NCBI RefSeq assembly: GCF_008065375.1
Contig: NZ_VJYI01000010.1
Location: 1-64,000, forward strand
Direction: 5' to 3'
Source: Nonomuraea sp. SYSU D8015
GTDB taxonomy: Bacteria > Actinomycetota > Actinomycetes > Streptosporangiales > Streptosporangiaceae
DNA length: 64,000 nt
In this document: in pieces, positions 18,810 to 26,114 of the stretch
How positions within the stretch are numbered: position 1 is the stretch's first letter
Layout of the letters: every line of letters starts with the position of its first letter
Position numbers and translations under genes: made by a program
Notes under the pieces: model-generated
What the model was told of the DNA's origin: nothing
The model's database searches: none
The model's input: only the letters and a program-made list of their open reading frames with translations

Positions 18810-19330
18810 CCGGGTGGCACGTGCTCGGCCAGCCACACCCCGTTGGCGCTGCGCCGGAACTCGTGCCCGTCGGCGTGCATCGCCCCCGCCGCCACCGTCA
18901 GCACGACCGGGACGCCCCGGCGCGCCCCGACCCGGGCCGCCGTCTCCCGGTCGGGTGACAGGTGCACGTGATGGCGGCTCATCGGCCGCAGCCCCTCCTT
19001 CTTGATGGCCGCCACGAATCGCGCCACGGTGCCGTGGTAGAGCACCTCGGGTGGCTCGACGGCGGGCAGCTCCAGATCCACCGGCACCGAATGCCCCTGG
19101 CTGGCGCGGATCCGGCCGTCCTCGATCGCGTACCGCCGCTTGTCGTTCGACTCCACGACGTGCTGCAGCTCGTCGGCCGTGATCGGGAACCCGTGCTCGG
19201 CGGCGGCCCGCAGCAGCACGTCGACGGGCACCCAGCCGCCCGCGTCCAGCGTGATCCCGATGAGCTGCGGATCGTGCCGCAGATGCCTGGCCAGGTATTT
19301 CGAAATGCGCACCATGCGCCGCTCGTCCAT
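18788..19330 (-). CDS. kptA: RNA 2'-phosphotransferase (KptA/Tpt1 family)
   Basis: A 180-residue KptA/Tpt1 protein. The N-terminal winged helix starts MVRISKYLARHLRHDPQ, followed by GWVPVDVLLRAA. The C-terminal ADP-ribosyltransferase-like domain has LYHGTVARFVAAIKKEGL and RHHVHLSPDRETA. The conserved Arg/His/Arg/Arg set appears present (RHLRHDP, the HGT motif, and later basic residues). Tpt1 moves an internal RNA 2'-phosphate to NAD+, giving ADP-ribose 1'',2''-cyclic phosphate. Bacteria lack the matching tRNA-splicing step, so the physiological role is open. ATG at 19330 is chosen; 19339 and 19315 are alternatives. Confidence 0.85.
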   Translation of the reverse strand: MDERRMVRISKYLARHLRHDPQLIGITLDAGGWVPVDVLLRAAAEHGFPITADELQHVVESNDKRRYAIEDGRIRASQGHSVPVDLELPAVEPPEVLYHGTVARFVAAIKKEGLRPMSRHHVHLSPDRETAARVGARRGVPVVLTVAAGAMHADGHEFRRSANGVWLAEHVPPGYLWFPS

Positions 19331-19400
19331 CACCGCCATGCTCCCGCGCCCCGTCCGGCCCTCGCTACCCGATTTCCGGCGGACGTGAGACCCTGCCGCG

Positions 19401-19697
19401 GTGTCCGCGCAGATCCCGGACACCGTCGCCGTCGACGGCACGGAGCACGACGTCGTCGCGATCGACGGCGGCCCCCTCTTCGACCCCGCCGGCCACGGCA
19501 TCCGGCCCGCCCCGCTGCACACCGGCTGCTACCGGGGCTTCGTCTGCGCCTACACGATCAGAGACCGCCTGTTCCTGCACGCCCTGACCCTCGGCTCCGG
19601 CGCGACGGCCGAGGGCGCCCCGATCTCCGCCCGCGCCACGCTCCTGGGCGGGGAGCTCGCCGCCGGCGAGGACGGCGAGTGGACGGCGGCCACGTGA
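19401..19697 (+). CDS. Small protein of unknown function
   Basis: A 98-residue acidic protein read from a GTG. I do not recognise a family. It has a beta-rich look (VAVDGTEHDVVAIDGGPLF, then TGCYRGFVCAYTIRDRLFLHALTLG), no signal peptide and no membrane span. It is divergent from kptA, with about 70 bases between starts, and overlaps the next small gene by a GTGA junction. The codon third positions are strongly G/C, which supports coding. The neighbours suggest, without proof, a link to ADP-ribose or RNA-phosphate chemistry. Confidence 0.5.
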   Translation: MSAQIPDTVAVDGTEHDVVAIDGGPLFDPAGHGIRPAPLHTGCYRGFVCAYTIRDRLFLHALTLGSGATAEGAPISARATLLGGELAAGEDGEWTAAT

Positions 19698-19846
19698 GGG
19701 AACGTCGGGACCGCTCGCCCGAGATCGCCGAGATCCGCCGGGCCGTCGTCATGGGCGAGATCCCTGAGCCGGACGGCGGACGCGGCGCCCCGGACTGGGT
19801 GAGCCGGACGTTCGACCAGGACTACGGCCGCACCTTCCCCAGGTAG
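19694..19846 (+). CDS. Very small protein coupled to the preceding gene
   Basis: A 50-residue frame from the GTG that overlaps the stop of the preceding gene. It reads VRERRDRSPEIAEIRRAVVM, then GEIPEPDGGRGAPDWVSRTF and DQDYGRTFPR. It is charged and soluble, with no recognised domain. The GTGA overlap suggests translational coupling. An alternative is that both pieces are one protein split by a frameshift near 19690; comparison with relatives would decide. Confidence 0.4.
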   Translation: MRERRDRSPEIAEIRRAVVMGEIPEPDGGRGAPDWVSRTFDQDYGRTFPR

Positions 19847-19886
19847 AGCGGCATGTCCGCCCCGCGCCCGGAGCCGGGGCACTGGG

Positions 19887-22019
19887 TCAGGACTCCAGGG
19901 ACAGGGAGAGGCGGCGGGCCAGGCCCGTGTTGCGGCGGTGGCCGATGCGGTGGACCGCCATTTCGAGCGCCTCGCGCTGCCCCACCAGCACCACCCACGC
20001 CTTCGCCCGGGTCACCAGCGTGTAGAGGAGCTTGCGGCGCAGCATGATCCCCCCGGACTCGGCCACGATGGGCGCCACCACGAAGGGGTATTCGCTGCCC
20101 TGCGACCGGTGCACGCTGATCGCGTACGCGTGGGTCAGGTCGTCGAGCTCGTCGAAGCCGTACGAGACGATCTCCCCGTCGTCCGTCCTGATGGTGATCG
20201 TGCGCTCCGACGGCACGACCGCCGTGACCGTCCCCGTCTCGCCGTTGAAGACGCCCTTGTCGTAGTTGTTGCGGATCGGCATGACCCGATCGCCCACCCG
20301 GAACACGGTCGCCCCCGACCAGTGCTCGGGCTTGTCGTCGGCGGCCGGGTTGAGCTGGTCCTGGATGAGCCGCCCCAGCGCGGTGGCGCCGGTCTCGCCC
20401 TTGCGCATCGGGCACAGCACCTGGACCTGGTCGGGCTCGACGCCCTGCTTGCGGGGGATCGCCACCATGGCCAGGTGGGCGACCCGCTTGGCGACCTGCT
20501 CGGGATCGTCCAGCTCCTCGAACCAGAACCCGCCCCGCCCCGGCGTCACGGGCATCCGGCCGGCGCGGATGCGGTGAGCGGCCTCGATGATGCCGCTGCC
20601 GCCCGCCTGCCGGAAGACGTGGGTGAGCTGGACCCGCGGGATCTCCGGGACGCGCAGCAGGTCGGCCAGCACGTCGCCGGGCCCGATGCTGGGCAGCTGG
20701 TCGCTGTCGCCGATGAGCAGCAGGTGGCTGCCGGTCGGGACGGCCGCGGCGAGCCGGGTGGCGAGGTGGAGGTCGAGCATGGACGCCTCGTCGACCACGA
20801 TCAGGTCGGCCTGCGACGGCGTCTCGTGGAACAGCGTGTCGGGGTCGGGGTCGGGCTGCTGGGCGAGCATGCGGTGGACGGTCATCGCGGGCATGCCGGT
20901 CAGCTCGGACAGGCGTTTGGCCGCCTTGCCGGTGGGGGCGGTGAGCGTGACCGTGCCGCCCGCGGCCCTGACGGTGGTGGCGATGGCCTTGACCGTGTGG
21001 CTCTTGCCGCATCCAGGGCCGCCGGTGATGACCGAGACGGTGCTGGTCAGGGCCATGGTGACGGCCGCGCGCTGGTCGTCGTGGAGCCCCGGGTCCTCCC
21101 GGAAGGAGCGCAGCGGCAGGGTCGAGCGGGCCTGCGCGAGCCTGGTCAGCTGGGCGGCCAGCGCCGTCTCGCGGGCGTGGACGTGTTTGGCGTAGGCCAC
21201 CATCTGGCCCGGCTGATCGGGGGAGGTCTCGACGACCAGCCGGCGGTCGGCCACGAGAGCGTCGAGCATCGGCCGCACCAGATCCTGATCTTGCTCGATG
21301 AGCTCCGCCGTCTCCCTGACCAGCGCGGACACCGGCAGGTAGCAGTGGCCGTCGCGGGTGGCGGCCGCCTCGAGCCGGTCGAGCAGCGCCGCCTTCACCC
21401 GTTGCGGGCTCCGCTCGGGCACGCCTGACTGCAGCGCGATCCGGTCGGCGATGCGGAACGCGATGCCCCTGACCCGCCCGATCAGCCGGTACGGATCGGT
21501 GGCGAGCACCTCGTCGGCGTCCTGCCCGAACGCCTGGTAGATCTTGGCGGCCAGCAGCGGGCTGACCCCGAGCCCCTGGAGCGTCACCATCAGCGCGGCG
21601 ATGGCCTTCTGCTCCCGCCAGGCCTCGACGATCTGCGCCTGCCGCAGCGGCCCGATGTTGACCACCTCGGTGAGCCGCTCCGGCTCGGTGTCGATCACCT
21701 TGAGCGTGGCCTCGCCGAAGTGGTCGACGATCGCGTACGCCAGCCGCGGCCCGATGCCCCTGACCAGCCCCGACCCGAGGTAGATGCGGATGGCCCGCAC
21801 CGACGACGGCGTCACCCGCTCGCAGTCGGCGACCGCGAACCGCCGCCCGTACCGCGGATGCCGGCCCCATTCGCCGACGATCCGCAGCGTCTCGCCCGGC
21901 TGCACCCCGGCCAGCGCCCGCCCGGTGGCCACGAAGTCGGGCATGCCGTCGGCGCTCATGCGCGCGACGGTGTATTCGTCCTCGCGCACGTACACGAGCT
22001 GCTCGACCGAAGCCTCCAC
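19887..22019 (-). CDS. recD2: RecD2-type ATP-dependent DNA helicase
   Basis: A 710-residue superfamily 1B helicase. The N-terminal region has the OB-like and helix-hairpin-helix part (VRGIGPRLAYAIVDHFG at about 87-103). Motor motifs follow: GGPGCGKSHT (Walker A, about 330), VVDEASMLD (Walker B, about 408), IGDSDQLPSIGPGDVL (motif III), THVFRQ (motif IV), and a C-terminal UvrD-like segment with AISVHRSQGSEYP and LYTLVTRAK. RecD2 unwinds 5' to 3' and acts outside RecBCD in repair or replication. The ATG at 22019 fits the family start. It stands alone, convergent with a small gene. Confidence 0.85.
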   Translation of the reverse strand: MEASVEQLVYVREDEYTVARMSADGMPDFVATGRALAGVQPGETLRIVGEWGRHPRYGRRFAVADCERVTPSSVRAIRIYLGSGLVRGIGPRLAYAIVDHFGEATLKVIDTEPERLTEVVNIGPLRQAQIVEAWREQKAIAALMVTLQGLGVSPLLAAKIYQAFGQDADEVLATDPYRLIGRVRGIAFRIADRIALQSGVPERSPQRVKAALLDRLEAAATRDGHCYLPVSALVRETAELIEQDQDLVRPMLDALVADRRLVVETSPDQPGQMVAYAKHVHARETALAAQLTRLAQARSTLPLRSFREDPGLHDDQRAAVTMALTSTVSVITGGPGCGKSHTVKAIATTVRAAGGTVTLTAPTGKAAKRLSELTGMPAMTVHRMLAQQPDPDPDTLFHETPSQADLIVVDEASMLDLHLATRLAAAVPTGSHLLLIGDSDQLPSIGPGDVLADLLRVPEIPRVQLTHVFRQAGGSGIIEAAHRIRAGRMPVTPGRGGFWFEELDDPEQVAKRVAHLAMVAIPRKQGVEPDQVQVLCPMRKGETGATALGRLIQDQLNPAADDKPEHWSGATVFRVGDRVMPIRNNYDKGVFNGETGTVTAVVPSERTITIRTDDGEIVSYGFDELDDLTHAYAISVHRSQGSEYPFVVAPIVAESGGIMLRRKLLYTLVTRAKAWVVLVGQREALEMAVHRIGHRRNTGLARRLSLSLES

Positions 22020-22089
22020 AGCTCAGATCAAACCATCCGCCACTGACAATCGAGTTCACATGGCGCTGGTCGCGTAACTCTCATGGGGC

Positions 22090-23346
22090 CTACGTCATGG
22101 TGGTCGCCGTGGGTGCGAAAAGGGCGTCGCCCCACGGCTCACCGTGCAGCGGGTGCAGGGCCTTGGTCTCGTCCAGCCAGAGGAACGCGTCGTAGCGGCG
22201 GCCCACCACCGTGGGCACGTAGTTGCCCCACCGCTCCTGCTCCGGCCGGTACACGACGCCGATGGCCCGGTGCCCCATCGGCTCGTCGTACCAGTCGGGT
22301 CTCGGGCCGGAGGGCACCACGAACAGGGCGCTCGGGGCGGCGAGGGCGTCGTACAGCAGGGACTCCAGCGACGCCGGCCGGGCCGGCGGCACCCGCATGA
22401 CGTGGTGCTGCGCGCCCCACCGGTCACCGGCCACCACGGACCCCCGGTGGCAGCCGAACCCCACCAGCACCGCGTCCGCGCCGTGCCGCTCCCTGGCCAG
22501 CTGCCCGAGATTGGTCATCCCGGCGGCCGCCATGTCCGTGGCGCGGGCGTCGCCGACGTGCGTGTTGTGCGCCCACACGACCCCCTTGGCGTCGTGGTGC
22601 TCGGCGAGCCGGTCGAGGGTGTCGGCCATGTGCACGTCCCTGACGTTCCACGACTCGGGGCCGCCGCGCACCATGGCACGGTAGTAGCGCTCGGCGCCGG
22701 CCACGACCTCGGCGTTCTGCCGCACCCCGAGCTCGCCGGGCGCGGCCCTGACCACGGCGGCGAGCAGGTTGACGACCTCGTCCTCGCAGGTGTCGGGGAC
22801 GAGCCGGACGGCCAGGCCGTACTGCTGCGGGTCGTGGCCGTAGGACTCGAAGCAGGACAGCGCCTCCATCACCGCGTCGAGCTCGCCGGGCAGGTTCGCG
22901 GCGGCGTAACGGCGGACGGCGCGCAGCGAGTCCCACAGGCTGTAGACGTCCAGGCCGTGGAAGCCGCAGCGCTCGCCGGGCGGCCGGCCGGCGTTCCAGT
23001 GGCGCAGCCAGCGGCAGAAGTCCACGACCTCGTGGTTGGCCCACATGAACGTCGGCCAGCGCGCGAAGGCGTACAGGGCCTCGAACGGGTCCGTGCCGGA
23101 GGTGACGGCCCGGTGCACCCGTTCGCAGTCCGGCCAGTCGCCCTCCACCGCGACGAACCGGAAGCCCTTCTCGGCGATCAGGCGGCGGGTCAGCTCGGCC
23201 CGCCAGACGTAGTAGTCGTGGGTGCCGTGGCTGGCCTCGCCGATCAGCACGTACCTGGCCTCGCCCACGCGGTCGAGCAGCGGGTCCAGGTCCCCCGGGC
23301 CGGTCAGCGGGAGCGCGGCGCCGCGCACCCCGTCGAGGTAGGTCAT
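22090..23346 (-). CDS. Erythromycin-esterase-like protein
   Basis: A 418-residue protein of the erythromycin esterase superfamily. Conserved segments are VLIGEASHGTHDYY (His about 40), FVAVEGDWPDC, WANHEVVDFCRWLR, GFHGLDVYSLWDS, VWAHNTHVGDA and VVGRRYDAFLWLDETKALHPL. Some members hydrolyse macrolide lactones, but chromosomal relatives are mostly of unknown role, so antibiotic resistance should not be assumed. The ATG overlaps the ackA stop (ATGA), and GAGGAGGA just upstream serves as ribosome site, so the two genes are coupled. Confidence 0.8.
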   Translation of the reverse strand: MTYLDGVRGAALPLTGPGDLDPLLDRVGEARYVLIGEASHGTHDYYVWRAELTRRLIAEKGFRFVAVEGDWPDCERVHRAVTSGTDPFEALYAFARWPTFMWANHEVVDFCRWLRHWNAGRPPGERCGFHGLDVYSLWDSLRAVRRYAAANLPGELDAVMEALSCFESYGHDPQQYGLAVRLVPDTCEDEVVNLLAAVVRAAPGELGVRQNAEVVAGAERYYRAMVRGGPESWNVRDVHMADTLDRLAEHHDAKGVVWAHNTHVGDARATDMAAAGMTNLGQLARERHGADAVLVGFGCHRGSVVAGDRWGAQHHVMRVPPARPASLESLLYDALAAPSALFVVPSGPRPDWYDEPMGHRAIGVVYRPEQERWGNYVPTVVGRRYDAFLWLDETKALHPLHGEPWGDALFAPTATTMT

Positions 23347-24482
23347 TCGTCCTCCTCCGCGAGCACATCGAGGCATTCGCGGGCGAGCTGGAGCTCCTCA
23401 CGCACCTGCACCACCAGGACCGGCACGGCGGCGCCGTCCGCGCTGACGGGGCCGTCGTCGTGGCGGTTGCCCCGGACGGGCGGCTCGACGCCGAGCAGGC
23501 CGAGGCGGCGGCAGACCGCCTCGCGCACCTCGGGCTGGTCCCAGCCGATCTCCCCGGTGAACACCAGCGCGTCGATCCGCGTGAGCGACGTGGCCGCGGC
23601 GGCGATCTCACGGGCCACCCGGTGGCTGAAGACGCTCAGCGCCAGCGCGGCCGCCTCGTCCCCGTCCCGCTCGGCGGCCACGAGATCCCGCGTGTCCCCG
23701 GACCGCCCGTCCGACAGGCCCAGCAGCCCCGAACGCCGCTCCAGCCCCTCGCTCAGCTCGTCCACGGAGAGGTGGCCCTCGGACAGCAGCCACACCAGCA
23801 TCCCCGGATCAACGCTGCCCGAGCGCTTGACCATGGGCACGCCCTCCAGGGGCGTGAACCCCATCGAGGTGTCCACGCTGCGCCCGCCCGACACCGCGCA
23901 CACCGAGCAGCCGCCGCCCAGGTGGGTCAGCACCAGCTCCAGCTCCGTCACGGGCCGGCCGAGCAGCTCCGCCACCCGGTCGGCGGCCCAGGCGTAGGAC
24001 AGGCCGTGGAAGCCGTAGCGGCGCAGGCCGTGCCGTTCACGCCACTCGCGCGGCAGGGCGTACGTGGCGGCCGCGGCCGGCAGACCGGCGTGGAAAGCTG
24101 TGTCCGGGCAGAGAATGTGCGGCACGGCCGGCAACTGCTCGCGGGCCGCCTCCACCAGCGCCAGCGACGGCGGCAGGTGCAGCGGCGCGAGGCTCGTCAC
24201 GCCGCGTAGCGCCGCCAGCGTCTCGTCGTCGGCCACCGTGGGTGCGCGCACGACGTCGCCGCCGTGCACGAGCCGGTGCGCCACGGCCCTGATGTCGCGG
24301 TCGAAATGCCCTCCGAGGAACGCCGCCAGCTCCTCCCCGGCCGCCCCCGGATCCGTGGCGTGCTCCGCGTGCGCGCTGTCCAGCACGCTCCCGCCCTGCA
24401 CCAGGTCCAGGCGGAGGCTCGACGAACCGGCGTTGACGGTGAGTATCGCGGCCGGCCCGGTCACCTCGAACGCCTCACTCAT
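23343..24482 (-). CDS. ackA: Acetate kinase
   Basis: A 379-residue acetate/propionate kinase of the ASKHA fold. Family signatures are LTVNAGSSSLRLDL at the N-terminus (phosphate 1), HRLVHGGD, FDTAFHAG-like PDTAFHAGLP, RYGFHGLSYAW, LTHLGGGCSVCAV, the segment TSMGFTPLEGVPMVKRSGSVD, and VFTGEIGWDQPEVR. It interconverts acetate plus ATP with acetyl phosphate. No phosphotransacetylase or phosphoketolase gene lies nearby, so the source of acetyl phosphate is outside the window. The downstream gene is translationally coupled. Confidence 0.9.
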   Translation of the reverse strand: MSEAFEVTGPAAILTVNAGSSSLRLDLVQGGSVLDSAHAEHATDPGAAGEELAAFLGGHFDRDIRAVAHRLVHGGDVVRAPTVADDETLAALRGVTSLAPLHLPPSLALVEAAREQLPAVPHILCPDTAFHAGLPAAAATYALPREWRERHGLRRYGFHGLSYAWAADRVAELLGRPVTELELVLTHLGGGCSVCAVSGGRSVDTSMGFTPLEGVPMVKRSGSVDPGMLVWLLSEGHLSVDELSEGLERRSGLLGLSDGRSGDTRDLVAAERDGDEAAALALSVFSHRVAREIAAAATSLTRIDALVFTGEIGWDQPEVREAVCRRLGLLGVEPPVRGNRHDDGPVSADGAAVPVLVVQVREELQLARECLDVLAEEDE

Positions 24483-24578
24483 GCGGCTCGGCTACCCGTC
24501 ACCACTATCGCAAAACGGACGTCCGGCTTTACCGCGCCCAGAGGTTGCCGGGCTGAGGCGTCGGGTAGGCGATGCGCC

Positions 24579-25067
24579 ATGGACATCACCCTTCAGGTCA
24601 ACGGCCTGCCCCGCACCGTGGACGTCGACCCCCGGATGTCGCTGCTCGACCTCCTGCGCGAACGGCTCGGGCTGATCGGCTCGAAGAAGGGCTGCGATCA
24701 CGGGCAGTGCGGGGCCTGCACCGTGCTCGTCGACGGGCGGCGGGCCAACTCCTGCCTGGCGCTGGCGGTCGCGATGGACGGCTCGGAGATCACCACCGTC
24801 GAGGGCCTGGCGAACGGGGACGAGCTGCATCCCCTGCAGGCCGCGTTCATCGAGCACGACGCCTTCCAGTGCGGCTACTGCACGCCCGGGCAGCTCTGCT
24901 CGGCGGCCGGGATGCTGGGCGAGCCCGGGCCGAGCGCCGTCACCCCGGACGTCCTCGTCGACCCCGACCTGACGCCGGAGGAGATCAGGGAGCGGATGAG
25001 CGGCAACCTGTGCCGGTGCGGCGCGTACGTCAACATCGTCAGCGCGATCGCGGAGGTCGCCCGGTGA
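24579..25067 (+). CDS. Molybdenum hydroxylase, [2Fe-2S] subunit
   Basis: A 162-residue iron-sulfur subunit of the xanthine dehydrogenase family. The plant-type cluster site is GCDHGQCGACTVLVDG (residues about 46-61), plus the distal Cys in ANSCLALAV. The second cluster site is CGYCTPGQ with NLCRCGAY. There is no Tat signal, so the enzyme is cytosolic. It passes electrons between the molybdenum and flavin subunits encoded by the next two genes. The GTG of the next gene overlaps its stop. Confidence 0.9.
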   Translation: MDITLQVNGLPRTVDVDPRMSLLDLLRERLGLIGSKKGCDHGQCGACTVLVDGRRANSCLALAVAMDGSEITTVEGLANGDELHPLQAAFIEHDAFQCGYCTPGQLCSAAGMLGEPGPSAVTPDVLVDPDLTPEEIRERMSGNLCRCGAYVNIVSAIAEVAR

Positions 25068-26032
25068 AGCCCTTCGAGTACGCCCGCGCGGGCAGCCCGT
25101 CGGACGCGGTGCGCCGGTTCCGGCCCGGCACGATGTACCTGGGCGGCGGCACCAACCTGGTCGACCTCATGCGCCTCGGCGTGGCCCGGCCGGAGCGGCT
25201 CGTCGACGTCAGCCGCCTGCCGCTCGACGCGATCGAGCCGGTCGGCGACCGGCTGCGGATCGGCGCCGCCGTGCGCAACAGCGACCTGGCGGCCGACCCG
25301 CTGATCCGCCGCCGCTACCCGATGCTGGCCCGCGCGGTGCTGGCCGGCGCGTCCGGGCAGGTCCGCAACATGGCGACGGTGGCCGGCAACCTGCTGCAGC
25401 GCACCCGGTGCGCGTACTTCCAGGACGTGAGCAGGCCGTGCAACAAGCGCCGGCCCGGCTCCGGCTGCCCGGCCATCGAGGGCGACCACTCGAACCTGGC
25501 CGTGCTCGGCGCCTCGGACGCCTGCGTGGCCACCCACCCGTCGGACCTGGCCGTCGCGCTGGCCGCGCTGGAGGCCGAGGTCCACGTCACCGGGCCGGGC
25601 GGCGACCGGATCATCCCGATGCCGGGCCTGCACCGCCTGCCCGGCGACGCGCCCGAGCGGGACACCGTCCTGGAGCCGGGCGACCTGATCACCGCGGTCG
25701 AGCTGCCCGCGCCGCCGCCCGGCGCCTCGGCCTACCGCAAGGTCCGCGAGCGCGCGTCGTTCGCGTTCGCCCTGGTGTCGATCGCCGCCGTGCTCGACGT
25801 CCGCGACGGCGTCGTCAGCGGCTGCCGCATCGCCCTCGGCAGCCTCGCCCACGCGCCCTGGCGGGCGGAGCGGGCCGAGCAGGCGCTGATAGGCGGCCCG
25901 GCGACCGGCGAGGCGTTCCTGGAAGCCGCCGAGGCCGAGCTCGCCCAGGCCCGCCCGCTGCCGCGCAACGCCTTCAAGGTGCCCCTGGCCCGCAACCTGA
26001 TCGTCAACACGCTCGAGGAGCTGGCGCCTTGA
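25064..26032 (+). CDS. Molybdenum hydroxylase, FAD-binding subunit (YagS-like)
   Basis: A 322-residue FAD-binding (subunit M) protein: YLGGGTNLVDLM at about 27-38 binds the FAD pyrophosphate, with ATVAGNLLQRTRCAYFQDV and a CO-dehydrogenase flavoprotein C-terminal domain. The Cys-containing insert CAYFQD, RPCNKR, SGCPA resembles the extra [4Fe-4S] site of YagS in the PaoABC aldehyde oxidoreductase. That points to a PaoABC-like enzyme rather than a classic xanthine dehydrogenase. The GTG start overlaps the upstream stop. Confidence 0.85.
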   Translation: MKPFEYARAGSPSDAVRRFRPGTMYLGGGTNLVDLMRLGVARPERLVDVSRLPLDAIEPVGDRLRIGAAVRNSDLAADPLIRRRYPMLARAVLAGASGQVRNMATVAGNLLQRTRCAYFQDVSRPCNKRRPGSGCPAIEGDHSNLAVLGASDACVATHPSDLAVALAALEAEVHVTGPGGDRIIPMPGLHRLPGDAPERDTVLEPGDLITAVELPAPPPGASAYRKVRERASFAFALVSIAAVLDVRDGVVSGCRIALGSLAHAPWRAERAEQALIGGPATGEAFLEAAEAELAQARPLPRNAFKVPLARNLIVNTLEELAP

Positions 26033-26114
26033 CGTCCGCACGGCCCGGCCGCAGCGGGGACCGCGAGCTGAAGAGCATGTCCCGGAGTTCCACACGTCCC
26101 GGAGGAGGAGTGCG

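Noticed and set aside
22090..23346. Antibiotic resistance from the erythromycin-esterase-like gene
   Set aside because: The family is broad and most chromosomal members are uncharacterised; no resistance context is visible.
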